DNA of 64,000 nt from Bradyrhizobium sp. CCGE-LA001 (GTDB lineage: Bacteria; Pseudomonadota; Alphaproteobacteria; Rhizobiales; Xanthobacteraceae): contig NZ_CP013949.1 of assembly GCF_000296215.2 (NCBI RefSeq), positions 372,001 through 436,000 on the forward strand. Reading direction: 5' to 3'. Positions within the stretch are counted from its first letter, which is position 1, and each line of letters starts with the position of its first letter. Made by a program: the position numbers and the translations under genes. Under the pieces are notes generated by a model. That model was not told the DNA's origin, searched no databases, and worked only from the letters and a program-made list of their open reading frames with translations. Of this stretch, positions 55,430-63,424 are shown piece by piece.

Positions 55430-56650
55430 TTAGCTGGATTTTGATTTCAGCATCGCGGTTGTCAATGGCACCAAAAGGACACCCCGGTCGGCCAAGGTCT
55501 TGGTCCAGGCGCCGATGCGCTCGATCGAGACCGGTAGGGCCGAGGCGGTACCGATGGCGATGCCGCGCTCGCGCGCCGTCGATTCCAGCTTGTTCAGGGC
55601 GCGGTCGATCTCGGTCGGCGTCGGCACCACGTCGATCGCGATGTCGCCCTTGCCGAACGGCATCGCCTGGTTGGCCGCGGCCAGGGACGCGATGCTGCGG
55701 GGCGAGGAGCCGTCGTCGAAGAAGCCGAGCCCGCGCTTGGCCGCCTCGCGGATGATCGGCTGCATCGCCGGCTCCGTTGCGATGAAGCGGGCGCCCATGA
55801 AATTGGCGAGGCCGGCATAGCCCTGCATCCGGCTGAGATGCCAGTACAGGCGGTCCATGTTCTGGTCCGCGCTGAGCGAGGTTAGCAGTGTCTGCGGCCC
55901 GGGATCGTTGTCGGGGAAGTCGTAGGGCTCCATCGGGATCTGCAGGAAGATCTCATGGCGCTGGGCGCGGGCGCGCTCGGCGAGCTTGCCGGGGTCCGAG
56001 CCGTAGGGCGTGAAGGCCAGCGTCACCGCCGGCGGCAGCTTCATGATCGCATCATTGGTCTTGGCAGCGCCGACGCCGAGCCCGCCGATCACGATGGCGA
56101 CCACCGGCATCTTGGCGGCCTTGGCGCGGTCCGCATCCGCGGCGTAGACGTTGAACGGCCTCAAGTCGCCGGCGACCACCGGGATCATGCCGTAGCGCGA
56201 CTTCTCCAGCAGCTTCTGGTCGATCCCGGCCATGACGGGCGGCGGCGACGAGGCTGCGGCGTCACTCCTGTCCGTGGCCTCGCCACCGATCACCACGTCG
56301 TGGCGCGCGCCGGTGGAGCCGTCGATCATGGTGACGGTCTTTGGCTCGCCCGCCTGCTTCGGCGCGTCCTTGGTCTCGTGCTTGCCCTCTGGCTTGGTGT
56401 CCGAGCCATGGCCTGCGGCGGCAGGCTTCTGGTCCGCCGCCTTGTCCGTCGCATTGATCGCGATCCGTGTCATCGGCTCGCCGCCGAGCGGATCCTTGTT
56501 GAAGATGGCGAAGCCGGCAAAGGTGATCAGGAATAGGCCGAGCAGGACGGCCAGCAGCTGCATGGCCGTGAACGGCAGCCGCAGCCGGCGTTTGCGGCGC
56601 GGCTTGTCCTGTCCGAGCGGGGCGCTCAGATCATCGGCCGTTTCAGTCAT
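55430..56650 (-). CDS. Divergent polysaccharide deacetylase family protein (YibQ/DUF610)
   Basis: A 406-residue membrane-anchored protein. Domains: basic cytoplasmic N-terminus (RRKRRLRLP), one helix (AMQLLAVLLGLFLITFAGFAIF, about 29-50), a charged linker rich in Lys, Asp and Pro (about 60-160), and the periplasmic domain with VAIVIGGLGVGAAKTNDAIMKLP, LAFTPYGSDPGKLAERARAQRHEIFLQIPMEPYDFP and LPVSIERIGAWTKTLADRGV. This is the YibQ-type NodB-like fold, lacking some usual metal residues. It lies next to envC and ctpA genes, as in E. coli (envC-yibQ), so a role in cell-wall processing at division is likely. Confidence 0.88.
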   Translation of the reverse strand: MTETADDLSAPLGQDKPRRKRRLRLPFTAMQLLAVLLGLFLITFAGFAIFNKDPLGGEPMTRIAINATDKAADQKPAAAGHGSDTKPEGKHETKDAPKQAGEPKTVTMIDGSTGARHDVVIGGEATDRSDAAASSPPPVMAGIDQKLLEKSRYGMIPVVAGDLRPFNVYAADADRAKAAKMPVVAIVIGGLGVGAAKTNDAIMKLPPAVTLAFTPYGSDPGKLAERARAQRHEIFLQIPMEPYDFPDNDPGPQTLLTSLSADQNMDRLYWHLSRMQGYAGLANFMGARFIATEPAMQPIIREAAKRGLGFFDDGSSPRSIASLAAANQAMPFGKGDIAIDVVPTPTEIDRALNKLESTARERGIAIGTASALPVSIERIGAWTKTLADRGVLLVPLTTAMLKSKSS

Positions 56651-56741
56651 GCGAGATCCCGAATCACTCGCGATGACGATACCACGCCGGGGTCAAGCGG
56701 CGGCAGGCCGGGATAGGCCGGGGGCATCAGCAGTTCCAAGC

Positions 56742-56771
56742 AAAAAGGGCGGCTCCAGGAGCCGCCCTTTT
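56742..56771 (-). terminator. Intrinsic terminator of ctpA
   Basis: GGGCGGCTCC and GGAGCCGCCC form a 10-bp stem with adjoining A and T runs, so it works in both directions; on the minus strand it is followed by TTTTTG. It lies 39 bases after the ctpA stop and separates it from the YibQ-like gene. Confidence 0.88.
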
Positions 56772-56809
56772 GTCAGATCGAATGAATGCGCCGACCTTAG
56801 TTCGCAGCC

Positions 56810-58168
56810 TTAGTTCGCAGCTTTGGGCTTGTCGGTCGTGGCCTTGTTGTCGCCGCCCGGCGTCGGTGCGGCGGAGGCGCTGTTCTTGATGCCGTGGAGC
56901 AGGTCGCCGGCGAGCTTGAGCGCCTTGTCGTCCTTGGCGTCCGGCGGGACGTAAGACTGCGAGCCGGTCTTCTCGTCTCCGTCGTTCTTGAGATGGCCGC
57001 GCAGCGACGCCTCGCCCTTGGTGTCGGTGCGGGACTTCAGCTCGTCCGGCACGTCCTGCAGCACTTCGATGTCGGGCACGATGCCCTTGGCCTGGATCGA
57101 CTTGCCCGACGGCGTGTAATAGCGCGCTGTGGTCAGCCGCAGCGCGCCGTTGCCCGAGCCGAGCGGGATGATGGTCTGCACCGAGCCCTTGCCGAACGAG
57201 CGCGTGCCGACGATGGTCGCGCGCTTGTGGTCCTGCAGTGCGCCGGCGACGATCTCGGAGGCCGAGGCCGAGCCGCCATTGACCAGCACGATGACCGGCT
57301 TGCCCTTGGTCAGATCGCCCGAGTGCGCGGTACGGCGCTGGGTCTCTTCGGCATTGCGGCCGCGGGTCGAGACGATCTCGCCCTTCTCCAGGAACGCGTC
57401 GGAAACGGTGACGGCTTCCTCGAGCAGGCCGCCCGGATTGTTGCGCAGGTCGATGATGTAGCCCTTCAGCTTGTCGCCGATCTGGTTCGAGAGGTTGCCG
57501 ACCTCGCGCTTCAGGCCTTCGGTGGTCTGCTCGTTGAAGGTGGTGATGCGGATGTAGCCGATGTCGTCCTGCTCGACGCGCGCGCGCACCGAGCGAACGC
57601 GGATGTTGTCGCGCACCAGCGTGACGTCGAGCGGATTGTCCTGGCCCTTGCGGATGATCTTCAGCTTGATCTTGGTGTTGACCGGACCGCGCATCTTCTC
57701 GACCGCCTGGTTCAGGGTCAGGCCCTGCACCGCCTCGTCGTCGAGATTGGTGATGATGTCGTTGGCCATGATGCCGGCGCGCGAGGCCGGCGTGTCGTCG
57801 ATCGGCGAGACCACCTTGATCAGGCCGTCTTCCATCGTGACCTCGATGCCGAGCCCGCCGAACTCGCCGCGGGTCTGCACCTGCATGTCGCGGAAGCTCT
57901 TCGCGTCCATGTAGCTCGAATGCGGATCGAGGCCGGTGAGCATGCCGCTGATGGCGGATTCGATCAGCTTGGTGTCATCGGGCTTCTCGACATAGTCGGA
58001 GCGCACGCGCTCGAAGACGTCGCCGAAGAGATTGAGCTGGCGATACGTGTCCGCGGTGGCGGCTCGCGCGCTCGAGCCCATGAACACGGCGCGCGGCTGG
58101 GTCACGAACAGCGTCAGCGCTGCGCCGGTGGCCGCGCTGAGGAGGATTACTGAAGTCTTGCGCATCAT
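56810..58168 (-). CDS. ctpA: C-terminal processing protease CtpA (S41 family)
   Basis: Periplasmic serine protease that trims envelope proteins and often acts on peptidoglycan hydrolases. The 452-residue protein has an N-terminal signal/anchor (VILLSAATGAALTLFV), a PDZ domain (about 100-185, GGLGIEVTMEDGLIKVV), and the catalytic core with Ser302 in GGSASASEIVAGAL, Lys327 in RSFGKGSVQ and Gln331. A low-complexity tail rich in Ala, Thr and Lys closes it. Its ATG overlaps the stop of the EnvC-like gene by 4 bases (ATGA), so protease and activator are co-produced, as known in many bacteria. Confidence 0.95.
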   Translation of the reverse strand: MMRKTSVILLSAATGAALTLFVTQPRAVFMGSSARAATADTYRQLNLFGDVFERVRSDYVEKPDDTKLIESAISGMLTGLDPHSSYMDAKSFRDMQVQTRGEFGGLGIEVTMEDGLIKVVSPIDDTPASRAGIMANDIITNLDDEAVQGLTLNQAVEKMRGPVNTKIKLKIIRKGQDNPLDVTLVRDNIRVRSVRARVEQDDIGYIRITTFNEQTTEGLKREVGNLSNQIGDKLKGYIIDLRNNPGGLLEEAVTVSDAFLEKGEIVSTRGRNAEETQRRTAHSGDLTKGKPVIVLVNGGSASASEIVAGALQDHKRATIVGTRSFGKGSVQTIIPLGSGNGALRLTTARYYTPSGKSIQAKGIVPDIEVLQDVPDELKSRTDTKGEASLRGHLKNDGDEKTGSQSYVPPDAKDDKALKLAGDLLHGIKNSASAAPTPGGDNKATTDKPKAAN

Positions 58169-59499
58169 CCGCGAACCTTCTCGCCTTCATTTGCGGCCCA
58201 CCATGGGCCTGGATCGATTGGAGTGCCGTCTTTACGGAACTCGACATAGAGCACAGGTTGACTCGCGTTCGTGGCGAGAATGGAGGCGACTTGAGAGGTC
58301 GACCCCATGGTCGCGACCGGCTCCCCCGTGAGCACAAACTGTCCGATGTTGACCGAAATGCGCTCCATCCCGGCGATCAGGACATGATACCCGCCCCCGG
58401 CGTTAAGGATCAAGAGTTGTCCATAGCTGCGGAAGGGGCCGGAATAGACCACCCAGCCGTCACACGGCGTCGTGACCTGGGAGCCGGGCTTGGTGGCCAG
58501 CGAAATGCCCTTCTGGACCCCGCCGACCCCGTCGGAACCGCCAAAGTCCCTGATCTTATTACCGTTAACCGGAAGAGGCAGGAGTCCCTTGGCCGAGACG
58601 AAGGCGATCGCTGGCGTGGTCCGGGACTTGTCCTTGAAAGCGGCGGGGCCGGATTTGGCGCTCGCGGCGGCAGTGGCGGCCGCCTTGGCCTCGGCCTGCC
58701 TCGCAGCCTCGGCCGCCTTCTCCGCGGCCTTGGCCGCGCTCTGCAGGTCCTGCTCCATCTTGGTGATCAGTCCCTGGAGATCGCCGACCTGCTTTGACAA
58801 GGCGATCGCGCGCGAATTCTCGGCGTCGAGATCCTTTTCCCGCGCGGCCTGCTGGCGCTGCCGCTCGTCCACCAAAGCCGTCAGCCGGCTCTGGTCGTTG
58901 CGGACCCTGTCGCGATCGGTCGCGAGCTGGTCGCGCTCGGTGGCGATGGTCTTGCGCAGCGCCACGAGCTCGCCGAGCTCGCCCGCGATCTTTTCGGCAC
59001 GGCCGCGCAGCTCCGGCACGACGGCGCCGAGCAGCATCGCCGTGCGCAGCGATTGCAGGGCGTCTTCGGGACGTACCAGAAGCGCCGGCGGCGTCCGCCG
59101 TCCGGCGCGCTGCAGGGCCGCCAGCACCTCGACGATGTCGGCGCGGCGCGAATCGAGCGAAGCGCGCATCTCCTGCTCGCGGCCGTTGAGGGTGCGCAGT
59201 CGCGCCTCGGTCTCGTCGATCTTGGTCTCGACGCTGCGCACACCGGCGGCGGTGTCGATCAGCTGCTGGTTGAGCTGGGTGCGGTCCTGGCCGAGCGCGG
59301 TGATCTCGGCCTTCAGCTTGGCCTGCGCTTCCTCGGCGCTCTTCTGCCTGGCGCGCGCGGCTTCGAGCTCCTGCTCGCGCTGCTTGATCGCGTCGGGCGA
59401 GACCGCCGCCGTTTGCGGCGGCGTCGCGGTCTGAGCTTGCGCGAGGCTGGCGCCGGCGAAGCTCGTGATCAGCAACAGGTTGAGGAGCGGCGCTCGCAT
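58165..59499 (-). CDS. EnvC-like murein hydrolase activator (degenerate LytM domain)
   Basis: A 444-residue periplasmic protein. It has a signal peptide (LLNLLLITSFAGASLAQA), a long coiled coil (about 35-255, with REQELEAARARQKSAEEAQAKLKAE-type heptads, seen in part) and a C-terminal M23/LytM domain (about 305-440). In the LytM domain the metal ligands appear to be missing: the expected His in the first motif is replaced in VQKGISLATKPG, so it should be inactive as an enzyme and act as an amidase activator, like EnvC. Located upstream of ctpA and the YibQ-like gene, the usual order. The Ala/Lys-rich linker (KAAEKAAEAARQAEAKAA) is typical. Confidence 0.9.
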   Translation of the reverse strand: MRAPLLNLLLITSFAGASLAQAQTATPPQTAAVSPDAIKQREQELEAARARQKSAEEAQAKLKAEITALGQDRTQLNQQLIDTAAGVRSVETKIDETEARLRTLNGREQEMRASLDSRRADIVEVLAALQRAGRRTPPALLVRPEDALQSLRTAMLLGAVVPELRGRAEKIAGELGELVALRKTIATERDQLATDRDRVRNDQSRLTALVDERQRQQAAREKDLDAENSRAIALSKQVGDLQGLITKMEQDLQSAAKAAEKAAEAARQAEAKAAATAAASAKSGPAAFKDKSRTTPAIAFVSAKGLLPLPVNGNKIRDFGGSDGVGGVQKGISLATKPGSQVTTPCDGWVVYSGPFRSYGQLLILNAGGGYHVLIAGMERISVNIGQFVLTGEPVATMGSTSQVASILATNASQPVLYVEFRKDGTPIDPGPWWAANEGEKVRG

Positions 59500-59530
59500 C
59501 GTGTCGGCAAAGGTGCTCGTTGTGCGCGCA

Positions 59531-60013
59531 TCACGCGCGGTGATAGGGGTGGCCGGCCAGAATGGTGGCGGCCCGATAAAGCTGTTCCAGAAGCATGACG
59601 CGGACCATTTGGTGCGGCCAGGTCGCAGAGCCGAACGCGATCGCGAGCTTGGCCTTACGGCGCAATTCGGGCGAAAGTCCGTCCGCCCCTCCGATCACGA
59701 AGATAGTATGTACGGCACCCTCGTCGCGCCAGCGGCCGAGATGCCGTGCGAATACGGTGGACTCCAGATTCTGGCCGCGCTCGTCCAGCGCCACTAGGAT
59801 CGATTTCTCCGGAATATTCGCGGAGATCGCGGCGGCTTCCTCGGCCATCCGCGTCGCGGCGTCGCGCGCCCGGCTTTCCGGGAGTTCGTGGATCGTCAGC
59901 CCGCGAAAGCCAAGCTTGCCGCCAGCTTCGCAGAACCGCTCGAAATAGCGGTCGGCAAGCTCCCGTTCGGGGCCCTGCTTCAACCGGCCCACGGCAATGA
60001 CAGCAACACGCAT
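59531..60013 (-). CDS. rlmH: 23S rRNA (pseudouridine1915-N3)-methyltransferase RlmH
   Basis: Methylates m3-pseudouridine 1915 in helix 69 of the 23S rRNA. The 160-residue protein begins MRVAVIAVGRLKQGPERELADRY and has the SPOUT knot motifs LVALDERGQNLESTVFA, FVIGGADGLSPELRRKA and SATWPHQMVRVMLLEQLYRA. It is the shortest SPOUT enzyme family and the length is right. I start it at the ATG at 60013; an upstream ATG at 60061 adds 16 unrelated residues. Located between rsfS and the envC-like gene, a frequent arrangement (rsfS-rlmH). Confidence 0.95.
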   Translation of the reverse strand: MRVAVIAVGRLKQGPERELADRYFERFCEAGGKLGFRGLTIHELPESRARDAATRMAEEAAAISANIPEKSILVALDERGQNLESTVFARHLGRWRDEGAVHTIFVIGGADGLSPELRRKAKLAIAFGSATWPHQMVRVMLLEQLYRAATILAGHPYHRA

Positions 60014-60119
60014 GATGATTTCAGCGTCGTGTTCGAGGTCGCGCGCATCAGGCGCGCGCACGACGCTAGCATGCGCGTCAGCCGATTCGAAACCGGCCAG
60101 AACCTAATCGCCTTCGAGC

Positions 60120-60617
60120 CTAGATCGCCTTCGCCGCCCCTGGGCCCTGCGTGTACAACCGCTCGAGGTTGTAGAACTCACGGACCTCGGGTCTGAACAC
60201 GTGCACGATCACGTCGCCGGAATCGATCAGCACCCAGTCGCAATTGGGCAAGCCCTCGACATGGATGTTCTTGATGCCGTTTTCCTTGAGGCTCTTGGTG
60301 ACGTTTTCCGCGATCGCGCCGACATGCCGGTTCACCCGGCCGGTGGTGACGATCATGTAGTCGGAGTACGCCGATTTGCCGCGAAGGTCGATGGTGACCG
60401 TCTCTTCCGCCTTCATGTCCTCGAGGCGGGAGAGGATCAGGCTCAGCGTCTTGTCGGCGTCGGGTTGCGCCTCCAAGGCCGCAGCTTTGGTCGATGTTTT
60501 ACGCGCCGGCTTTGCAACCTTGGGTAAAACGGACTTCGTCGAAGCTGACTTGGACAATACAGATGTGGTCAGGGACCATTCCTTTCCTGTATCGCGACCG
60601 CCGAATCCGGCGCTCAC
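60120..60617 (-). CDS. rsfS: Ribosomal silencing factor RsfS
   Basis: Binds L14 on the 50S subunit and prevents subunit joining in starvation. The core from about residue 57 (LSLILSRLEDMKAEETVTIDLRGKSAYSDYMIVTTG) through NCDWVLIDSGDVIVHVFRPEVREFYNLERLY is the complete RsfS domain. The first 50 residues are a basic extension (SASTKSVLPKVAKPARKTSTKAAALE) of variable length in this group, so the start is uncertain; the ATG at 60617 is the longest option and a TTG at about 60557 is also possible. It follows nadD, the usual partner gene, on the same strand. Confidence 0.93.
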   Translation of the reverse strand: MSAGFGGRDTGKEWSLTTSVLSKSASTKSVLPKVAKPARKTSTKAAALEAQPDADKTLSLILSRLEDMKAEETVTIDLRGKSAYSDYMIVTTGRVNRHVGAIAENVTKSLKENGIKNIHVEGLPNCDWVLIDSGDVIVHVFRPEVREFYNLERLYTQGPGAAKAI

Positions 60618-60699
60618 TGGTTACACTACATCATGTGGGGTTAAGGGTTTCAATATGCCAGAGAGCCCCGACACCCACACACCGTCGGAACACTCCGTC

Positions 60700-61344
60700 T
60701 CATTTCGTACCTTTCCAGCTCCCGTCCGGGTTCCGCAGGCCCGTGGAGGAGAGATTCAGCTTCAATCCGGTCAAAAAGACCCAGGCCGGCGCCGCTTGGT
60801 CCGCAAGCAGCGCTGCCTTGTCCTCGGGTAGGCGGTAGCGCGATAGCGCTTGTCCGGCAGGAGAGGCGAGGGCGCGAAAACTCTGCGGCGGGCGATCGAT
60901 CACTGCCATCGGCACCTGGGCGGCGATGCGCCGCCAGTCCTGCCAACGGTGGAATTGAGCGAGATTGTCGGCGCCCATGATCCAGACGAAGCGCAAGCCG
61001 GAGAAGCGGCGGCGCAGGATGTTGATCGTGTCGATAGTATAGCGGGTACGAATGACGGATTCGAGACAGCTCACCTCGATCCTGGGATCGTTGGCGATTT
61101 CGCGCGCCGCCTGCATGCGCGCGCCGAGTTCGTGCAGCGCGCCGTTCTCCTTGAGCGGATTGCCCGGTGTCACCAGCCACCAGATGCGATCGAGCTGCAA
61201 TCGCTTCAGCGCGAACTGGCTGATGGCGCGGTGGGCCTGATGCGGCGGGTTGAACGAGCCGCCGAGCAGGCCGATGCGCATGCCCTGCGCATAGGGGGGA
61301 GCCGCTTGCGCCACAAAGCGCGGCACGACGAATGTGTTGCTCAA
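60700..61344 (-). CDS. nadD: Nicotinate-nucleotide adenylyltransferase
   Basis: Joins nicotinate mononucleotide and ATP to give deamido-NAD. The 214-residue protein carries GLLGGSFNPPHQAH (residues 25-38, the nucleotidyltransferase motif with HxxH form), WWLVTPGNPLK, FVWIMGADNLAQFHRW and the final NLSSTGLRN, which replaces the usual SSTxIR but keeps its serines and arginine. The first 21 residues may or may not be translated, since a second ATG lies at 61281 (MRIGLLGG). Between proA and rsfS on the minus strand, as in many alphaproteobacteria. Confidence 0.94.
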   Translation of the reverse strand: MSNTFVVPRFVAQAAPPYAQGMRIGLLGGSFNPPHQAHRAISQFALKRLQLDRIWWLVTPGNPLKENGALHELGARMQAAREIANDPRIEVSCLESVIRTRYTIDTINILRRRFSGLRFVWIMGADNLAQFHRWQDWRRIAAQVPMAVIDRPPQSFRALASPAGQALSRYRLPEDKAALLADQAAPAWVFLTGLKLNLSSTGLRNPDGSWKGTK

Positions 61345-61366
61345 TGCGTGCCCCGCGACGTCACGC

Positions 61367-62662
61367 TTACGGCCGCGTCTGTCCGGTGCCGCGAACGCGA
61401 TATTTGAAGCTCGTCAACTGCTCGGCGCCGACCGGGCCGCGGGCGTGGAATCGGCCGGTGGCGATGCCGATCTCGGCGCCGAAGCCGAACTCGCCGCCAT
61501 CGGCGAACTGCGTCGAGGCGTTGTGCAGCACGATCGCGGAATCGACCTCGCTGAGGAATCTGTTCGCCGCACCTTCGTCCGCGCTCACGATGGCGTCGGT
61601 GTGATGCGAGCCGTGGCTCTGGATGTGCGCGATCGCGCCGTCGACGCCGTCGACAACCTTGGCGGCGATGATCGCGTCGAGATATTCGGTGTCCCAATCC
61701 TCTTCGCTGGCAGGTCTTACGCGCGCGTCGGCCTTCTGCACGACGTCATCACCGCGCACCTCGCAGCCGGCGTCCAGCAGCATCTCGACCAGCGGCTTCA
61801 GGCTCGATGCGGCAGCGGCGCGATCGACCAGCAGGGTTTCGGCGGCGCCGCAGACGCCGGTGCGGCGCATCTTGGCATTGAGCACGATCGACTTCGCCAT
61901 CGCGAGGTCGGCGCTGCCGTCGACATAGACGTGGTTGACGCCTTCGAGATGGGCGAAGACGGGCACGCGCGCTTCCTGCTCGACGCGTGCGACCAGGCTT
62001 TTTCCCCCGCGCGGCACGATCACGTCGATGGCGCCGGTCAAGCCTGATAGCATCATGCCGACGGCGGCGCGGTCGCGCGTCGGCACCAGCGTGATCGCAG
62101 CTTCCGGCAGGCCCGCTTCGCGCAGACCCTGCACCAGGCATTCATGGATGGCGCGGCAGGAGCGGAAACTGTCGGAGCCGCCGCGCAGGATCACGGCATT
62201 GCCGGATTTCAGGCACAGCACGCCGGCATCGGCGGCTACGTTGGGCCGGCTCTCGAAGATCACGCCGACGACGCCGAGCGGCACGCGCACGCGCTCGATG
62301 GTCATGCCGTTCGGCCGCTGCCAGCTCTCGGTGACGATGCCGATCGGATCGGCGATCCCGCGCACGATGCCGATGCCCTCGGCCATGCCTTCGACCCGCC
62401 CCTCGGTCAGCGTCAACCGGTCGATGAAGGAGGAGGTGGCATTGCCGGACGCACGGGCTTCCGCGACGTCCTCGGCATTGGCGGCGAGGATCGCCGCAGA
62501 GTTCGCGCGGATCGCCCGCTCCATGGCTTCCAACGCCCGGTTCTTCTGCTCCGGCGGCGCCAGCGCCAGCACGCGCGCGGCCGCGCGGGCTCGGCTAGCG
62601 AGATCGGACATCAGCGCCTGAAGATCGGCATTGCCGTCAACGGCTTTGAGGGGGGCGGCCAT
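61367..62662 (-). CDS. proA: Glutamate-5-semialdehyde dehydrogenase
   Basis: Reduces glutamyl-5-phosphate to the semialdehyde in proline synthesis with NADPH. The 431-residue protein has the ALDH-like catalytic cysteine in MRRTGVCGAAETLLVD, VPLGVVGVIFESRPNVAADA, VIPRGGKSLVARVEQEA and VPVFAHLEGVNHVYVD, all diagnostic for ProA. It is the second gene of the proB-proA pair, but a parDE cassette on the opposite strand (62843-63407) is inserted between the two, 180 bases upstream of its ATG. proA may now depend on a promoter in the insertion region. Confidence 0.96.
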   Translation of the reverse strand: MAAPLKAVDGNADLQALMSDLASRARAAARVLALAPPEQKNRALEAMERAIRANSAAILAANAEDVAEARASGNATSSFIDRLTLTEGRVEGMAEGIGIVRGIADPIGIVTESWQRPNGMTIERVRVPLGVVGVIFESRPNVAADAGVLCLKSGNAVILRGGSDSFRSCRAIHECLVQGLREAGLPEAAITLVPTRDRAAVGMMLSGLTGAIDVIVPRGGKSLVARVEQEARVPVFAHLEGVNHVYVDGSADLAMAKSIVLNAKMRRTGVCGAAETLLVDRAAAASSLKPLVEMLLDAGCEVRGDDVVQKADARVRPASEEDWDTEYLDAIIAAKVVDGVDGAIAHIQSHGSHHTDAIVSADEGAANRFLSEVDSAIVLHNASTQFADGGEFGFGAEIGIATGRFHARGPVGAEQLTSFKYRVRGTGQTRP

Positions 62663-62842
62663 GGGTCAAAACCTTCTGCTAAGGCGGTGTCCTAGCACGG
62701 AAATCCCGCATCTGCGAAGGGCGGGACGGGTATGGCAGGTCTCCCGGTGCGTGCCCAGCGGAGGCCAGTGGCCGGGTTAAGGGGAACTCTTGCGCGTTTC
62801 CCAGTTATCAATAAATATCATTATTTGATAACGGAGCCTCCT

Positions 62843-63121
62843 ATGGCCAGCAGCTACAGCATTGGCAAGCATTTCGAGGACCTGATCGACAATCTGGTCG
62901 CGAGCGGCCGCTATGCCACCGCGAGCGAGGTGATGCGCGAAGGGCTGCGCCTCGTCGAGGAGCGCGAGGAGCGGCGCAAGCTCAAGCTGGAGGCGTTGCG
63001 TGAGGAGATCCAGAAGGGCTTTGACAGCGGGCCGATGCAGGAGGTCGATGTCCAGGAATGGATGAACGACATCAAGGCGCGGGGACGGCAACGTTTGGCC
63101 GCGCGCAAACGTGGCGACTAG
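62843..63121 (+). CDS. parD: ParD-type antitoxin
   Basis: A 92-residue antitoxin of the CopG/RHH family. From the ATG at 62843 (GGAG 8-11 bases upstream) it reads ASSYSIGKHFEDLIDNLVAS, then GRYATASEVMREGLRLVEEREERRK, the ribbon-helix-helix with the typical YxxxSEVxRxGLRLLE signature, and a C-terminal helix that covers the toxin (DSGPMQEVDVQEWMNDIKARG). The next gene overlaps its 3' end by 11 bases. It is intact although its partner is broken. Encoded on the opposite strand to proA and proB. Confidence 0.9.
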   Translation: MASSYSIGKHFEDLIDNLVASGRYATASEVMREGLRLVEEREERRKLKLEALREEIQKGFDSGPMQEVDVQEWMNDIKARGRQRLAARKRGD

Positions 63122-63407
63122 ATTCCGCAAGTCTCCTCAAGCCGACCGCGATCTCGAACTCGATCTGGGATTTCATCGCATCGAATAGCATTCGCGCTGC
63201 CGAGAAGCAGATCGCGCGCATCGGCGAGATATTCGAGATGATCGTTGACAACCCGCTGGCCAGCGAGAGCGCCGAGAATTGCGTATGGGCTTGCGCAGTT
63301 TCCCGGTGGGCAACTACGTGATTTTTTACATCCCGTTGCCTGACGGCGTGGAGATCGTACGTGTCATGCACGGCCGGCTGGATATCGACGCCGACGACAT
63401 GCAATAG
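63111..63407 (+). pseudogene. parE: ParE-type toxin, frameshifted
   Basis: A toxin gene of the RelE/ParE superfamily with the reading frame broken twice. From the GTG at 63111 it reads ATRFRKSPQADRDLE and, in that frame, ends at a TAG at 63186-63188. The next frame carries NSIWDFIASNSIRAAEKQIA and GEIFEMIVDNPLA; the first frame returns with RERRELRMGLRSFPVGNYVI and VEIVRVMHGRLDIDADD and stops at 63407. One extra A near 63157 and one missing base near 63261 explain it. All pieces together give a normal ParE of about 97 residues. Overlaps parD by 11 bases. Confidence 0.85.
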
Positions 63408-63424
63408 CTGGGCGTCCGCTGGTA

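Noticed and set aside
63058..63321. 88-codon frame over the parE region as an independent gene
   Set aside because: It is only the middle frame of the broken parE; its start lies inside parD and its N- and C-terminal parts do not match any toxin.
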